A stretch of 64,000 nucleotides of DNA from JBCBGF01 sp038526915. GTDB lineage: Bacteria; Pseudomonadota; Alphaproteobacteria; Rhodobacterales; Rhodobacteraceae. The notes under the pieces are model-generated. The model had not been told where the DNA came from. It did no database searches and saw nothing but the letters and a program-made list of their open reading frames with translations. The stretch spans positions 252,711-316,710 of the forward strand of contig JBCBGF010000004.1 in assembly GCA_038526915.1 (NCBI GenBank). Reading direction: 5' to 3'. The position numbers and the translations under genes are program-made. How positions within the stretch are numbered: the first letter of the stretch is position 1; each line of letters begins with the position of its first letter. Shown here piece by piece: positions 8,842 to 18,162 of the stretch.

Positions 8842-9726
8842 ATGGCCATTCTGAAAGACAGCGACAGCTACCTTATCGCGCCCGATCCCGACAACGCGCG
8901 GCTAAGCCGGGCGATCACAGGCACCGATGCATCCGGGGCCGTGACCGAAGTGTCGGTCGTGGAAGAACGCCCGCTGACGATCTTTCTCAACTCGCAGGAG
9001 ATCGTGACGGCCATGACGATCGGAGACTATCCCGATCTGCTTGCCATCGGGTTTCTCAAGAACCAGGGCATGTTGCGCCCGGGCGAGGTGGTTGAGCGCG
9101 TCGACTATGATGAGGACCTAGAAACAGTTGTCGTGCGCACAGACGGGCCGACTGTGCATGAAGAGAAGCTGGCCAAGAAAACCCGAACCAGCGGCTGCGC
9201 GGTGGGCACGGTGTTCGGGGACATGATGGAAGGGCTCGACGGGCTGAGTTTGCCCCAAGCCGAGATGCGCACCTCGTGGCTTTATGCGCTGTCGTCCCGC
9301 ATCAACCGCACACCCAGCCTGTATCTCGCCGCGGGTGCGATCCACGGGACAGTCTTGTGCCAGGGCGACCGCGCGCTTTGCTATATGGAAGATGTCGGTC
9401 GCCACAATGCGGTCGACAAGATCGCCGGTTGGATGGCGATGAATGACGTACCGGCGCACGACAAATGCCTCTACACCACCGGCCGGCTGACATCGGAAAT
9501 GGTGATCAAGACTGCGCTCATGGGCATACCGGTGCTTGTGTCCCGCTCTGGCTTCACGGCGTGGGGCGTCGATATCGCGCGACAGGTCAATCTCACACTC
9601 ATCGGGCGGCTTCGGGGGCATCGCTTTTTGTGCTTGTCGGGGGAAGAGCGCCTGGTGCGGGATGTGGACCCAACCGCGGCTACCCCGGATGAACCATCGC
9701 GCCACCGGAAAGGGGCGCAGTCTTGA
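8842..9726 (+). CDS. fdhD: FdhD sulfurtransferase (formate dehydrogenase accessory)
   Basis: FdhD passes sulfur from IscS to the molybdenum cofactor to activate formate dehydrogenase, in the cytosol. The 294-residue protein shows family motifs VEERPLTIFLNSQEIVTAM, TSGCAVGTVFGD, YMEDVGRHNAVDKIAGW, TTGRLTSEMV and VSRSGFTAWGVDIA. The active-site loop keeps one cysteine (GCAVG) where E. coli has a CxxC pair; the first cysteine is the essential one in E. coli. Start is ambiguous: GTG at 8836 or ATG at 8842. It leads a four-gene molybdenum-cofactor operon with overlapping genes. Confidence 0.93.
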   Translation: MAILKDSDSYLIAPDPDNARLSRAITGTDASGAVTEVSVVEERPLTIFLNSQEIVTAMTIGDYPDLLAIGFLKNQGMLRPGEVVERVDYDEDLETVVVRTDGPTVHEEKLAKKTRTSGCAVGTVFGDMMEGLDGLSLPQAEMRTSWLYALSSRINRTPSLYLAAGAIHGTVLCQGDRALCYMEDVGRHNAVDKIAGWMAMNDVPAHDKCLYTTGRLTSEMVIKTALMGIPVLVSRSGFTAWGVDIARQVNLTLIGRLRGHRFLCLSGEERLVRDVDPTAATPDEPSRHRKGAQS

Positions 9727-10343
9727 CGGCGTATCCAGGTGTCATTCTGGCGGGTGGACTTGCCCGGCGCATGGGTGGTGGCGACAAGGCCTTGAAACAG
9801 CTCGGAGATCGACCGATCCTCGATCACGTTATCGAACGTCTGTCGGCACAATGCGCCCCCGTGGCCCTCAACGCCAATGGCGATCCGTCCCGCTTTCAGG
9901 CGTTCGGCCTGCCGGTGATTGCGGATCAAGCGGAAACCTATGCCGGGCCCCTTGCAGGCGTTCTGGCCGGCCTTGATTGGGCCGCTGGTATTGGTGCGCG
10001 CGCGATCATAACCGTCGCCGCGGATACCCCGTTTTTTCCCAAAGATCTGGCGGAACGCCTCCAGTCCGCGTGTGCGGGGTCCGACCCCCGCATCGTGTTG
10101 GCCGCCACCCACGGGGCCGATGGCAAGACGATCCGGCACCCAACGTTTGGCCTCTGGCCGGTGGCGCTGCGCGAGGATCTGCGGGCGGCGTTGGCAGATG
10201 GCGTCCGCAAGGTCGTTCAGTGGACGGATCGTCACGATGCGAAAACGGCCCTTTTTGCCACCGGGCCCGTTGACCCATTCTTCAACGTCAACACCCCGGA
10301 AGATCTGGCCACCGCGCAGACTTATCTGGACGCTGTCCAATGA
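9723..10343 (+). CDS. mobA: Molybdenum cofactor guanylyltransferase
   Basis: MobA links GMP from GTP to molybdopterin, making the MGD form used by DMSO-reductase-family enzymes. The 206 residues begin with the nucleotide-binding motif GVILAGGLARRMGGGDKAL, followed by the AGPLAGVLAGLDWA and ADTPFF motifs, and end with FFNVNTPEDLATA. Translation starts at TTG (9723), which overlaps the fdhD stop by 4 bases. The gene overlaps mobB by 4 bases. Confidence 0.94.
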   Translation: MTAYPGVILAGGLARRMGGGDKALKQLGDRPILDHVIERLSAQCAPVALNANGDPSRFQAFGLPVIADQAETYAGPLAGVLAGLDWAAGIGARAIITVAADTPFFPKDLAERLQSACAGSDPRIVLAATHGADGKTIRHPTFGLWPVALREDLRAALADGVRKVVQWTDRHDAKTALFATGPVDPFFNVNTPEDLATAQTYLDAVQ

Positions 10344-10834
10344 AGGTCTGGGGCGTTGTCGGCTGGAAAAACGCCGGTAAAACCGGGCTGATGGAGCGGC
10401 TTGTGGCCGAGTTCACGGGCCGCGGGCATTCCGTCTCAACCATCAAACACGCCCACCACAGCTTTGACGTCGACCAGCCCGGCAAGGACAGCTATCGCCA
10501 CCGCGCAGCAGGCGCGCGGGAGGTTTTGCTGTCATCTGGGGCCCGATGGGCCTTGATGCACGAGTTGCGCGGGGCAAAGGAGGCGACACTGGACGCCCTG
10601 CTTGCGCGACTGAGCCCCGTGGACCTCGTGCTGATCGAAGGCTTCAAAAGCGAACCGCACCCGAAGGTCGAGGCGTTTCGCGAAAGTGCCCAGAACCCCC
10701 ATCTCGCGCCCGATGACCCGACCATCCGGGCGATCTGTGCCGATTGCGATGTCCCTGATTTCGGGCGCCCGGTCTTTGACCTCAACGACACGACGGCCAT
10801 TGCTGATTTCATCGCCAATGAGCTGGGCCTATGA
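10340..10834 (+). CDS. mobB: Molybdopterin-guanine dinucleotide biosynthesis protein B
   Basis: This 164-residue GTP-binding partner of MobA carries a Walker A-like loop (GWKNAGKTGLMERL) at its N-terminus, the HAHHSFDVDQPGKDSYRHRAAGA signature and the LIEGFKSEPHPKVE motif. It sits between mobA and the moeA fusion with 4-base overlaps on both sides, so all three are probably translated as a unit. Confidence 0.94.
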   Translation: MKVWGVVGWKNAGKTGLMERLVAEFTGRGHSVSTIKHAHHSFDVDQPGKDSYRHRAAGAREVLLSSGARWALMHELRGAKEATLDALLARLSPVDLVLIEGFKSEPHPKVEAFRESAQNPHLAPDDPTIRAICADCDVPDFGRPVFDLNDTTAIADFIANELGL

Positions 10835-12960
10835 ACCGGTTCGACCGCATCTTGGTGGTGGATTGGTCGGCCAGATCGGCCCCATCGCCAAAGGCCCCGT
10901 CGGCAGATGCGATTTGGATCGCCTGCGCGGATGCGCAGGGTGTCGTGACGGAGTACTGCCGCACCCGCACTGAGGCGATGCAGCGTGTAGCGGCCCATCT
11001 CCAGGCGGCCTTGGATCAACGCCAGCGCGTGCTCGCCGGGTTTGACTTTCCGTTTGGCTACCCGGCCGGATTTGCCCAGGCGCTAACGGGGGAACCTTCG
11101 GTCCTCGCCGTCTGGCAGTGGCTCGCCGACCGGATCCTGGACAGCGACGACAACGACAACAACCGGTTTGACGTGGCCCGTGCGATGAATGCGCAGTTCC
11201 CGGGGGTGGGGCCTTTCTGGGGCTGCCCAACGGGCGTAGCAGACAGTGTGCTACCGGATCGGGGGAGTTTGCGCAGCGGCCACGGCATGGCAGAGCGACG
11301 CGCGGTTGAGATCGCTGTCCCAAAGGCGCAACCGGTTTGGAAGCTCTACACGACCGGTTCGGTCGGCTCTCAGACGCTCTTGGGCCTGCCACGGCTGCAA
11401 CAGCTTCGCACGCAGTTTGGCCGCAAGGCCTCGGTTTGGCCTTTTGAGGCACCTGACACACCCATTGTTCTGGCCGAGATCTATCCATCGCTTTTGGACG
11501 GTGATGTTACGCGCCTGCTCGCTTCGGCGCCCGACATGATCAAGGACGAGGCGCAGGTTCGCGTTCTGGCGCAAGCGCTCTATGAATGGGACGACGGCAC
11601 ACTGGACGCGGCCTTTGCGGCGGCCCCGCCTGAGGCTGCGAAAGAAGAAGGGTGGATTTTGGGGGTTGGTCTAGAGGCACCGAGTGTTTCGGCAGGCTAC
11701 ACGGCCCAACAACCGCCGCCACTAAAGAACGATTGCTTTGCCCTCCCGCCCGGCGTGGACTGGGTGCCGGTGCCCACCGCGCTGGCGACGCTTCGCGGCA
11801 GTGTCCGACACGTCGTTGGCCGCGAAACACTGCCAATTGCGCGGGCCGGCGGCCGTGTTCTGGCAAGCGATGCCACAGCCGCCCGCGCCCACCCGCCCCG
11901 CGCAAACGCGGCGGTAGACGGCTATGGCTTTGCCCATGCCAGTCTGGGACCTGCCCCACACCACCTGCCGCTGACAGGCGATGTTGCCGCCGCCGGATCG
12001 GATGCCGGACCCGTTCCACCGGGCCATGCCGTGCGCATCCTTACGGGGGCCGCTGTGCCCCCGGGCGTCGATACAGTCGTTTTGCAGGAAGATGTCACCG
12101 CGTCCGCTGACAGCGTTGTGTTCAATGGCCCGATGAAACCGGGGGCGAACGTGCGGGCGGCTGGGGAGGACCTGACCGTTGGGAACACGGCCCTGACATC
12201 GGGCCGCATGCTGACGCCCGCCGACCTCGGGCTGCTCTCCGCCGCCGGGGTCAAAGCGGTCAACGTGTATCACCCTCTGCGCGTGGCCGTCCTTAGCACT
12301 GGTGATGAGTTGGTGGATGATGCGCCAGACACAGACGATACGGCGATCGTCGATGCCAACCGCCCAATGCTGCTGGACATCTTGCGGCGATGGGGGCACG
12401 CGCCGATCGACTGCGGGATCGCCCGCGACGACCGGGCCGAGGTCCGCGCGGCGTTGGATGCCGCAGCAGACAGCGCTGATGCCATCCTGACATCAGGGGG
12501 CGCCAGTGCGGGCGATGAAGATCACATCTCGGCCCTGATGCGCGGCGAGGGCCGCGTCTCGACATGGCGGATCGCGATGAAGCCCGGGCGGCCCTTGCTG
12601 ATGGGGTTTTGGAAGGACACGCCGGTCTTTGGTCTGCCCGGCAATCCGGTCGCGGCCTTCGTCTGCACGCTTATCTTCGCGCGCCCTGCCCTGCACGCGC
12701 TGGCTGGAGGTCCCTGGCTTGATCCTCAGGGTTTTGTCGTGCCGGCAGCCTTCAAGAAGCGCAAGAAAGCGGGGCGGCATGAATACCTGCGCGCACGAAT
12801 GACGCCGGAGGGGCGGGCCGAGGTCTTTGCGTCCGAAGGATCGGGCAGGATATCAGGGATCAGTTGGGCCGACGGGTTGGTTGCGTTGGATCATGACGCC
12901 CGGGACATCCAGCCGGGCGACCCAGTTCTCTATCTGCCACTAACCTCTTTTGGTCTCTAG
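10831..12960 (+). CDS. moeA: Fusion: DUF429-like N-domain plus MoeA molybdotransferase
   Basis: The 709 residues divide in two. Residues about 300-709 are a complete MoeA/gephyrin-E molybdenum insertase (ANAAVDGYGF, TSGGASAGDEDH, MKPGRPLLMG, GLPGNPVA), which inserts molybdate into adenylylated molybdopterin. Residues 1-300 begin ILVVDWSA and contain GFDFPFGYPAG and LAEIYPSLL, resembling the RNase H-like DUF429 fold by eye; their role is unknown. MoeA alone is normally about 400 residues, so this is a true fusion in one frame with no internal stop. Operon position after fdhD-mobA-mobB supports a molybdenum role for the whole protein. I believe this fusion recurs in Rhodobacteraceae but cannot verify it here. 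Confidence 0.88.
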   Translation: MNRFDRILVVDWSARSAPSPKAPSADAIWIACADAQGVVTEYCRTRTEAMQRVAAHLQAALDQRQRVLAGFDFPFGYPAGFAQALTGEPSVLAVWQWLADRILDSDDNDNNRFDVARAMNAQFPGVGPFWGCPTGVADSVLPDRGSLRSGHGMAERRAVEIAVPKAQPVWKLYTTGSVGSQTLLGLPRLQQLRTQFGRKASVWPFEAPDTPIVLAEIYPSLLDGDVTRLLASAPDMIKDEAQVRVLAQALYEWDDGTLDAAFAAAPPEAAKEEGWILGVGLEAPSVSAGYTAQQPPPLKNDCFALPPGVDWVPVPTALATLRGSVRHVVGRETLPIARAGGRVLASDATAARAHPPRANAAVDGYGFAHASLGPAPHHLPLTGDVAAAGSDAGPVPPGHAVRILTGAAVPPGVDTVVLQEDVTASADSVVFNGPMKPGANVRAAGEDLTVGNTALTSGRMLTPADLGLLSAAGVKAVNVYHPLRVAVLSTGDELVDDAPDTDDTAIVDANRPMLLDILRRWGHAPIDCGIARDDRAEVRAALDAAADSADAILTSGGASAGDEDHISALMRGEGRVSTWRIAMKPGRPLLMGFWKDTPVFGLPGNPVAAFVCTLIFARPALHALAGGPWLDPQGFVVPAAFKKRKKAGRHEYLRARMTPEGRAEVFASEGSGRISGISWADGLVALDHDARDIQPGDPVLYLPLTSFGL

Positions 12961-12964
12961 CGAC

Positions 12965-13978
12965 CTAGTCAAACGTGCCCGCAACGCGCCCCAGCAGCAT
13001 GAAACACCGCGCCGTTCGCGTTTCCGCCACCGCCGCGATTTCTGCATCTGACGCGTGTTCGGCGAACTGGGAAAAGATCTGATCGAACTTCCGCAGGAAA
13101 TGATGCGCAGTATCGCGGAATATATGATCCTGCCGCATGCGCGCGGCGGTCAGTGCGATTCCCGACCGATCGCGGATACCGCCGAGGCCCGCGATGGCGC
13201 GGCCACGTTCCCCTTGGGCAAACTTGCGCCATACCTCGGGCCGTGATCGGTCTGGCGTGAGGTCGTCCATATAGATCCCATCCTGGCTGAGAAGCGTCAG
13301 GATGTCCTGCGCCGCCTGCACCAGCTGGGATGCGCGGTGATCCTTCATCGCCCGCCGCAAGGCCCGGAACCCTGCCGCATCGTCCGCAGTCTTTGGAAAA
13401 TTGAGCGCGCTGATGAAATCCTCGACCGAGAGGGGCTTCTCGGCCGGCGCATCCGTGATCAGGCCCAGCTCAGCTTGGACATCGCTCAACGCTGCGGGCG
13501 CCACGCTGGGGGTCGCACCGTCCGCCACAGCGCCTTCCCGCGTCGAGGTGAACGTCGCCAAAACTGCGTCCGTTTCACGCTGCGCGGCCATCAACTCGTC
13601 CAGCCGCTTTTCAAGCGTTGTCTTGATCGACATGCCCGACATCTGCTGTTGGGCAACGGCTGTCTGGCGCATGGAATCCATCGCTGCTTGCAGACGCGCG
13701 GCTTCATCTTTGACGATCCGGGCGCTTGTCGCCGCGATGGCGGCAATCCAGATCAGCGCGATCGGCATCACCACCGCCAGAACAACCAGCAAGCCACGGA
13801 CCGGATCAGGTTCCTGCGGCCCGGCCCCCCGCGTCAAAAAGAAGAAGATAACGGCCATGACCAGCCACAGGCCCGATAAGACGAGCGCGATCATTTCGGC
13901 GTTTGACAGCGTGCCCTGGCCCCGGCGCGCAAAGACGCCCAGATCTACGATTGGCTTTCTGCTACTGTTATCGCTCAT
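12965..13978 (-). CDS. Conserved membrane-anchored protein of unknown function
   Basis: The 337-residue protein has a short cytosolic N-terminus, two membrane helices (about 28-50 and 63-85), a coiled-coil stretch (about 88-150) and a soluble helical C-terminal domain (about 180-337). No catalytic motif is recognisable. It converges on the moeA fusion with 4 bases between them. Its sequence has ordinary composition and looks like a stable lineage-conserved gene; function not assigned. Confidence 0.75.
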   Translation of the reverse strand: MSDNSSRKPIVDLGVFARRGQGTLSNAEMIALVLSGLWLVMAVIFFFLTRGAGPQEPDPVRGLLVVLAVVMPIALIWIAAIAATSARIVKDEAARLQAAMDSMRQTAVAQQQMSGMSIKTTLEKRLDELMAAQRETDAVLATFTSTREGAVADGATPSVAPAALSDVQAELGLITDAPAEKPLSVEDFISALNFPKTADDAAGFRALRRAMKDHRASQLVQAAQDILTLLSQDGIYMDDLTPDRSRPEVWRKFAQGERGRAIAGLGGIRDRSGIALTAARMRQDHIFRDTAHHFLRKFDQIFSQFAEHASDAEIAAVAETRTARCFMLLGRVAGTFD

Positions 13979-14001
13979 GCCGCACCCATCCCCCCGGGGC
14001 G

Positions 14002-14472
14002 TCAGCTATACTCGATGCTCAGGATTTCATAGCTTTTTTCGCCGCCCGGCGTCCGCACTTCGATACTGTCGCCTTCTTCCTTACCAATCAGCGCCCGTGC
14101 GAGGGGTGATTTGATGTTCAAAAGGCCACGTTCGATATCCGCCTCAGGCTCACCCACAATCTGATAGGACTTTTCCTGGTCGGTATCCTCATCCACGATT
14201 CGCACCTTGGCCCCGAACTTGATGGCTCCTGACAGGCTGGCGGTATCGATCACATCCGCCAAAGAGAGAATACCCTCCAACTCTTTGACCCGCCCCTCGA
14301 TAAAGCTCTGCTTTTCGCGCGCGGCGTGATACTCGGCGTTCTCCGACAAATCGCCATGCTCACGCGCCTCGGCGATCGCGCGGATCACAGCGGGGCGTTC
14401 CACCGACTTCAGCGTTTTCAATTCATCGTTCAACGCGGTGTGGCCCGCGCGTGTCAGCGGTATCTTTTCCAT
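14002..14472 (-). CDS. greA: Transcription elongation factor GreA
   Basis: GreA binds the secondary channel of RNA polymerase and stimulates cleavage of backtracked transcripts. The 156 residues match the family length exactly: an N-terminal coiled coil with the tip acidic motif (HGDLSENAEYHAAREKQ) and a C-terminal FKBP-like domain (ISP-type region: LLNIKSPLARALIGKEEGD). The ATG at 14472 begins MEKIPLTRAG, the canonical start; an earlier in-frame start is not supported. Confidence 0.96.
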   Translation of the reverse strand: MEKIPLTRAGHTALNDELKTLKSVERPAVIRAIAEAREHGDLSENAEYHAAREKQSFIEGRVKELEGILSLADVIDTASLSGAIKFGAKVRIVDEDTDQEKSYQIVGEPEADIERGLLNIKSPLARALIGKEEGDSIEVRTPGGEKSYEILSIEYS

Positions 14473-14635
14473 AGGTCCATCCAGGTTGCCTGGTGCATGG
14501 GTAAATTCCAGCACCGCGCGACAAGACCGCTCTACCTGACCTAAAGGCACCCCCGATTGCAAGGCCGGGATGCACAATCAATCGCATCCAGGCCCCGAAA
14601 TTGCCCTCAATCCAAGTCAATACGTCGCGTCCGCA

Positions 14636-14664
14636 TTGACGCGTCCCCTATGGCTGGCTAGCTC
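14636..14664 (+). promoter_or_regulatory. Candidate sigma-70-like promoter for ETF-QO
   Basis: TTGACG and TAGCTC are separated by 17 bases, about 50 bases upstream of the ETF-QO start, in the 240-base gap divergent from greA. Found by eye only. Confidence 0.35.
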
Positions 14665-14712
14665 TTCGGCGGTATGGCGCGGGCGACCCGTGCGGCGACA
14701 TAAGGGTGCCGA

Positions 14713-16365
14713 ATGGCTGATATTGAACGGGAATCGATGGAATACGACGTGGTTATCGTCGGTGCGGGCCCCGCCGGGCTATCGGCAGCCATCCGTCTCA
14801 AACAACTCGACGCCGATCTGAATGTGGTGGTTTTGGAAAAGGGTTCGGAAGTCGGGGCCCATATCCTGTCGGGTGCTGTTCTTGATCCATCTGGCCTTGA
14901 TGCGTTGATGCCTGATTGGCGCGATCAAGGCGCCCCGATCGACGTACCTGTGCGCGAAGACAAGTTCTACTTCCTGGGCGAAGCGGGACAGTTGCGCATC
15001 CCGAACTTCGTCATGCCGCCCCTGATGAACAACCACGGCAACTACATCGTCTCAATGGGCAATGTCTGCCGTTGGATGGCGGAAAGGGCCGAAGAGCTTG
15101 GGGTTGAAATCTTCCCGGGCATGGCGTGCTCCGAATTGGTCTACGCCGACGATGGCTCGGTGAAAGGTGTCGTCGCTGGTGAGTTTGGGCTGAACCCTGA
15201 TGGCACACCCTCTGACGGGTACGAACCCGGTATGGAGCTGCACGGAAAATACGTGTTCCTGTCCGAAGGGGTGCGTGGCTCGCTCTCAAAGCAGGTGATT
15301 GCCAAATACGACCTCGCCAAGGACTCTGGGCCGCAGAAATACGGCATCGGGATGAAAGAGATTTGGGAGATCGATCCCGAAAAGCACAGCGAAGGCCGAG
15401 TGGTCCATACGATGGGCTGGCCGCTTAGGTCGAACGCAGGCGGCGGATCGTTTATTTATCACCTTGATAAAAATCAGGTTTATGTGGGTTTCGTGGTGCA
15501 TCTCAACTACGAGAACCCGCATCTTTACCCGTACATGGAATTCCAGCGGTTCAAGCACCATCCGATGGTGGCAGAGCTGCTGAAGGGCGGGAAACGCGTG
15601 GCTTACGGCGCGCGCGCGATCACCGAAGGCGGCTATCAGGCGATGCCCAAGGCGGTGGCCCCCGGCGTCGCCCTGCTGGGCTGCTCGGTCGGCCTCGTCA
15701 ACGTCCCCCGGATCAAGGGCAACCACAACGCTATGCTGTCTGGCATTGCCGCGGCCGAAGCGGCGCAGGCGGCCATCGCGGAAGGGCGCAGCGGGGACAC
15801 GCTGGAGGCCTACAATACCGATCTTCGCGACGGTCCCGTGGGCGAAGATCTCAAACGCGTTCGCAATGTCAAACCCTTGTGGTCAAAACACGGGCTTATG
15901 GCGTCGCTCACCGTGGGCGGGTTCGACATGTGGACAAACAACCTATTCGGTGCGTCCCTTCTGGGCACGCTCAGCCACGGCAAATCCGATGCCGAGGCGA
16001 CGGGGAAGGCCGCAGATCACAGCCCCATCGACTATCCCAAACCCGATGGCACGCTCAGCTTTGACCGGTTGACCAATGTCAGCTTCTCCATGACCAACCA
16101 CGAGGAAAGCCAGCCTGCGCACCTGCGTCTCACCGATGATAAGGTGCCGATCCAGGTGAACCTGCCCATCTATGCTGAACCTGCGCAACGTTATTGCCCC
16201 GCAGGCGTCTATGAGGTGGTCGAGGAAGACGGCAAAGACCCGCGGTTTGTGATCAATTTCCAAAACTGCGTTCACTGCAAGACCTGCGATATCAAGGATC
16301 CAAGCCAGAACATCGTCTGGACAGTGCCGCAGGGCGGGGATGGGCCGAATTATCCCAATATGTAG
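14713..16365 (+). CDS. Electron transfer flavoprotein-ubiquinone oxidoreductase
   Basis: This membrane-associated enzyme carries electrons from ETF (fatty-acid and amino-acid oxidation) to ubiquinone. The 550 residues have an N-terminal FAD-binding Rossmann motif (VIVGAGPAGLSAAIRL), the GIGMKEIWEID region, a quinone-binding hydrophobic portion, and a C-terminal 4Fe-4S cluster site (CPAGVYEVVEEDG then CVHCKTCDIKDPSQNI). Length matches the family. It stands alone, 97 bases before the TPR gene. Confidence 0.96.
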   Translation: MADIERESMEYDVVIVGAGPAGLSAAIRLKQLDADLNVVVLEKGSEVGAHILSGAVLDPSGLDALMPDWRDQGAPIDVPVREDKFYFLGEAGQLRIPNFVMPPLMNNHGNYIVSMGNVCRWMAERAEELGVEIFPGMACSELVYADDGSVKGVVAGEFGLNPDGTPSDGYEPGMELHGKYVFLSEGVRGSLSKQVIAKYDLAKDSGPQKYGIGMKEIWEIDPEKHSEGRVVHTMGWPLRSNAGGGSFIYHLDKNQVYVGFVVHLNYENPHLYPYMEFQRFKHHPMVAELLKGGKRVAYGARAITEGGYQAMPKAVAPGVALLGCSVGLVNVPRIKGNHNAMLSGIAAAEAAQAAIAEGRSGDTLEAYNTDLRDGPVGEDLKRVRNVKPLWSKHGLMASLTVGGFDMWTNNLFGASLLGTLSHGKSDAEATGKAADHSPIDYPKPDGTLSFDRLTNVSFSMTNHEESQPAHLRLTDDKVPIQVNLPIYAEPAQRYCPAGVYEVVEEDGKDPRFVINFQNCVHCKTCDIKDPSQNIVWTVPQGGDGPNYPNM

Positions 16366-16461
16366 CGGAAACGTCAGGTTTCGCGTGAAAGTTGCACCCA
16401 GCGATTGCCGGGTGCCGATTGCGCCGCTAGGCTTCCCTAGACGCAATTATTGGGACGGATC

Positions 16462-18162
16462 ATGCTGAAAAAACTGTCGCTTGTTGCTTTCGCGGCCACC
16501 CTCGCGCTGACCGATGTCACACCGGCTGTGGCCGACGGCAATGCAGGCGCCTATCTGGCCGGGCGCCAGGCCGGTTTGGCCAACGATTATGAAGCAGCAG
16601 CTCAGTATTTTGCGCGCGCGTTACTCCGCGATCCCTCCAACCCGTCTTTGATCGAAAACGCGGCCAGCGCGTATCTGTCGATGGGTGACTTGAACCGCGC
16701 CGTACCGCTGGCCACCCGACTTGACGATCTGGGCGTTGAAAGCCAGGTGGCCGGGCTCATCCGGTTTGCCGATATGACGCGGGACGGGCGTTGGCAGGAC
16801 ATCGTCGATGCACTGGACGCGGGCCAAAGCGTTGGTCCTTTGTACGACGGTCTCCTCCGGGCGTGGGCGCTGGTCGGGCTTGGCCGCATGGGCGATGCGC
16901 TGGAGCAGTTTGAGACGGTCGAGGCGGGTCGCGGCATGCAGGCCTTTGGCCTGTACCACCGGGCGCTCGCACTGGCATCGGTTGGTGACTTGGAAGGCGC
17001 GAATGCGGTCTTTTCCGGCGACAACGGCGTGCAGCTCAGGCTGACACCACGCGGGCTGATCGCGCATATCCAGGTTCTGGGGCAACTGGAAGAAACCGAC
17101 GCCGCTTTGGATGTGATCGAGACCGCCCAGCGCGGGCGCGTGGATCCCTTCCTGTTGTCGCTGGGCGCACGCCTGCAGGCGGGCGAGTCTGTGCCCTTTG
17201 ACGTCGCGACATCCGCCGCCGACGGGATCGCCGAGATGCATTACAGCATCGCCAATGCCCTGACCGGCGAGGCCTCGGACGGCTTCACCTTGATCTATGC
17301 ACGCCTTGCCACGATCCTCCGCCCTGACCACGTCGAAGGCCTGTTGCTCACCGCTGATTTGCTTGAGCGGTTGGAGCGTTACAGCCTTGCGACAGACGTC
17401 TACGATCAAGTCCCGCGTGAGCATGCCTATTTCTACATCGCCGAAATGGGTCGTGCCGAAGCGCTAAAGCAGGCCGATCAGATCCAGGCATCGATCGAAG
17501 TCCTGACGCAGCTGGGCGAGACGCACGGCGATCTGCCGCTGGTCCATGTGGCCTTGGGCGACACATTGCGCCGCCTTGAGCGGTTTGACGAGGCCGTGGC
17601 ACCCTATGATCGCGCGATCAACCTGATTGATGAACCGCAGCAATCGCATTGGTCGCTGTATTTCTCACGCGGGATCGCGCATGAGCGGAACGAAAGCTGG
17701 CCCGAGGCCGAGGCCGATTTCCGCAAGGCCTTGGAACTCCAACCAGATCAGCCTCAGGTGTTGAACTATCTTGGCTATTCCTTTGTCGAGATGAAGATCA
17801 ACCTGGACGAAGCGCTCGACATGATCGAACGCGCGGTCGCGGGTGAACCGAACTCGGGCTACATCACGGATTCGCTGGGATGGGTCCTCTACCGCCTGGG
17901 CCGGTATGATGAGGCCGTCGTCCACATGGAACGCGCGGCGGAATTGCTTCCCATCGATCCGATCATCAACGATCACCTCGGCGATGTATACTGGGCCGTC
18001 GGACGCTATCGCGAGGCCGAGTTTCAGTGGCATCGCGCATTGTCGTTCGATCCCGAGCCGGAAGAGGCCGAACGTATTCGGCGCAAGCTAGAGATCGGGC
18101 TTGATGCTGTGCTGGCCGAAGAAGGCGCCCCCCCGCTTGAAGTGGCCAATGACGACGGTTGA
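16462..18162 (+). CDS. Exported tetratricopeptide-repeat protein
   Basis: A signal peptide (about 1-24, ending VTPAVADG) is followed by at least ten TPR-like helical pairs over about 566 residues, clearest near the end (LGYSFVEMKINLDEALDMIERAV, DSLGWVLYRLGRYDEAVVHMERAAEL, DHLGDVYWAVGRYREAEFQWHRAL). It is probably a periplasmic or outer-membrane-associated scaffold. Similar genes precede ispE in many Rhodobacteraceae. Start ATG 16462 is preferred over an in-frame TTG 12 bases earlier because the signal peptide follows directly. Confidence 0.88.
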   Translation: MLKKLSLVAFAATLALTDVTPAVADGNAGAYLAGRQAGLANDYEAAAQYFARALLRDPSNPSLIENAASAYLSMGDLNRAVPLATRLDDLGVESQVAGLIRFADMTRDGRWQDIVDALDAGQSVGPLYDGLLRAWALVGLGRMGDALEQFETVEAGRGMQAFGLYHRALALASVGDLEGANAVFSGDNGVQLRLTPRGLIAHIQVLGQLEETDAALDVIETAQRGRVDPFLLSLGARLQAGESVPFDVATSAADGIAEMHYSIANALTGEASDGFTLIYARLATILRPDHVEGLLLTADLLERLERYSLATDVYDQVPREHAYFYIAEMGRAEALKQADQIQASIEVLTQLGETHGDLPLVHVALGDTLRRLERFDEAVAPYDRAINLIDEPQQSHWSLYFSRGIAHERNESWPEAEADFRKALELQPDQPQVLNYLGYSFVEMKINLDEALDMIERAVAGEPNSGYITDSLGWVLYRLGRYDEAVVHMERAAELLPIDPIINDHLGDVYWAVGRYREAEFQWHRALSFDPEPEEAERIRRKLEIGLDAVLAEEGAPPLEVANDDG

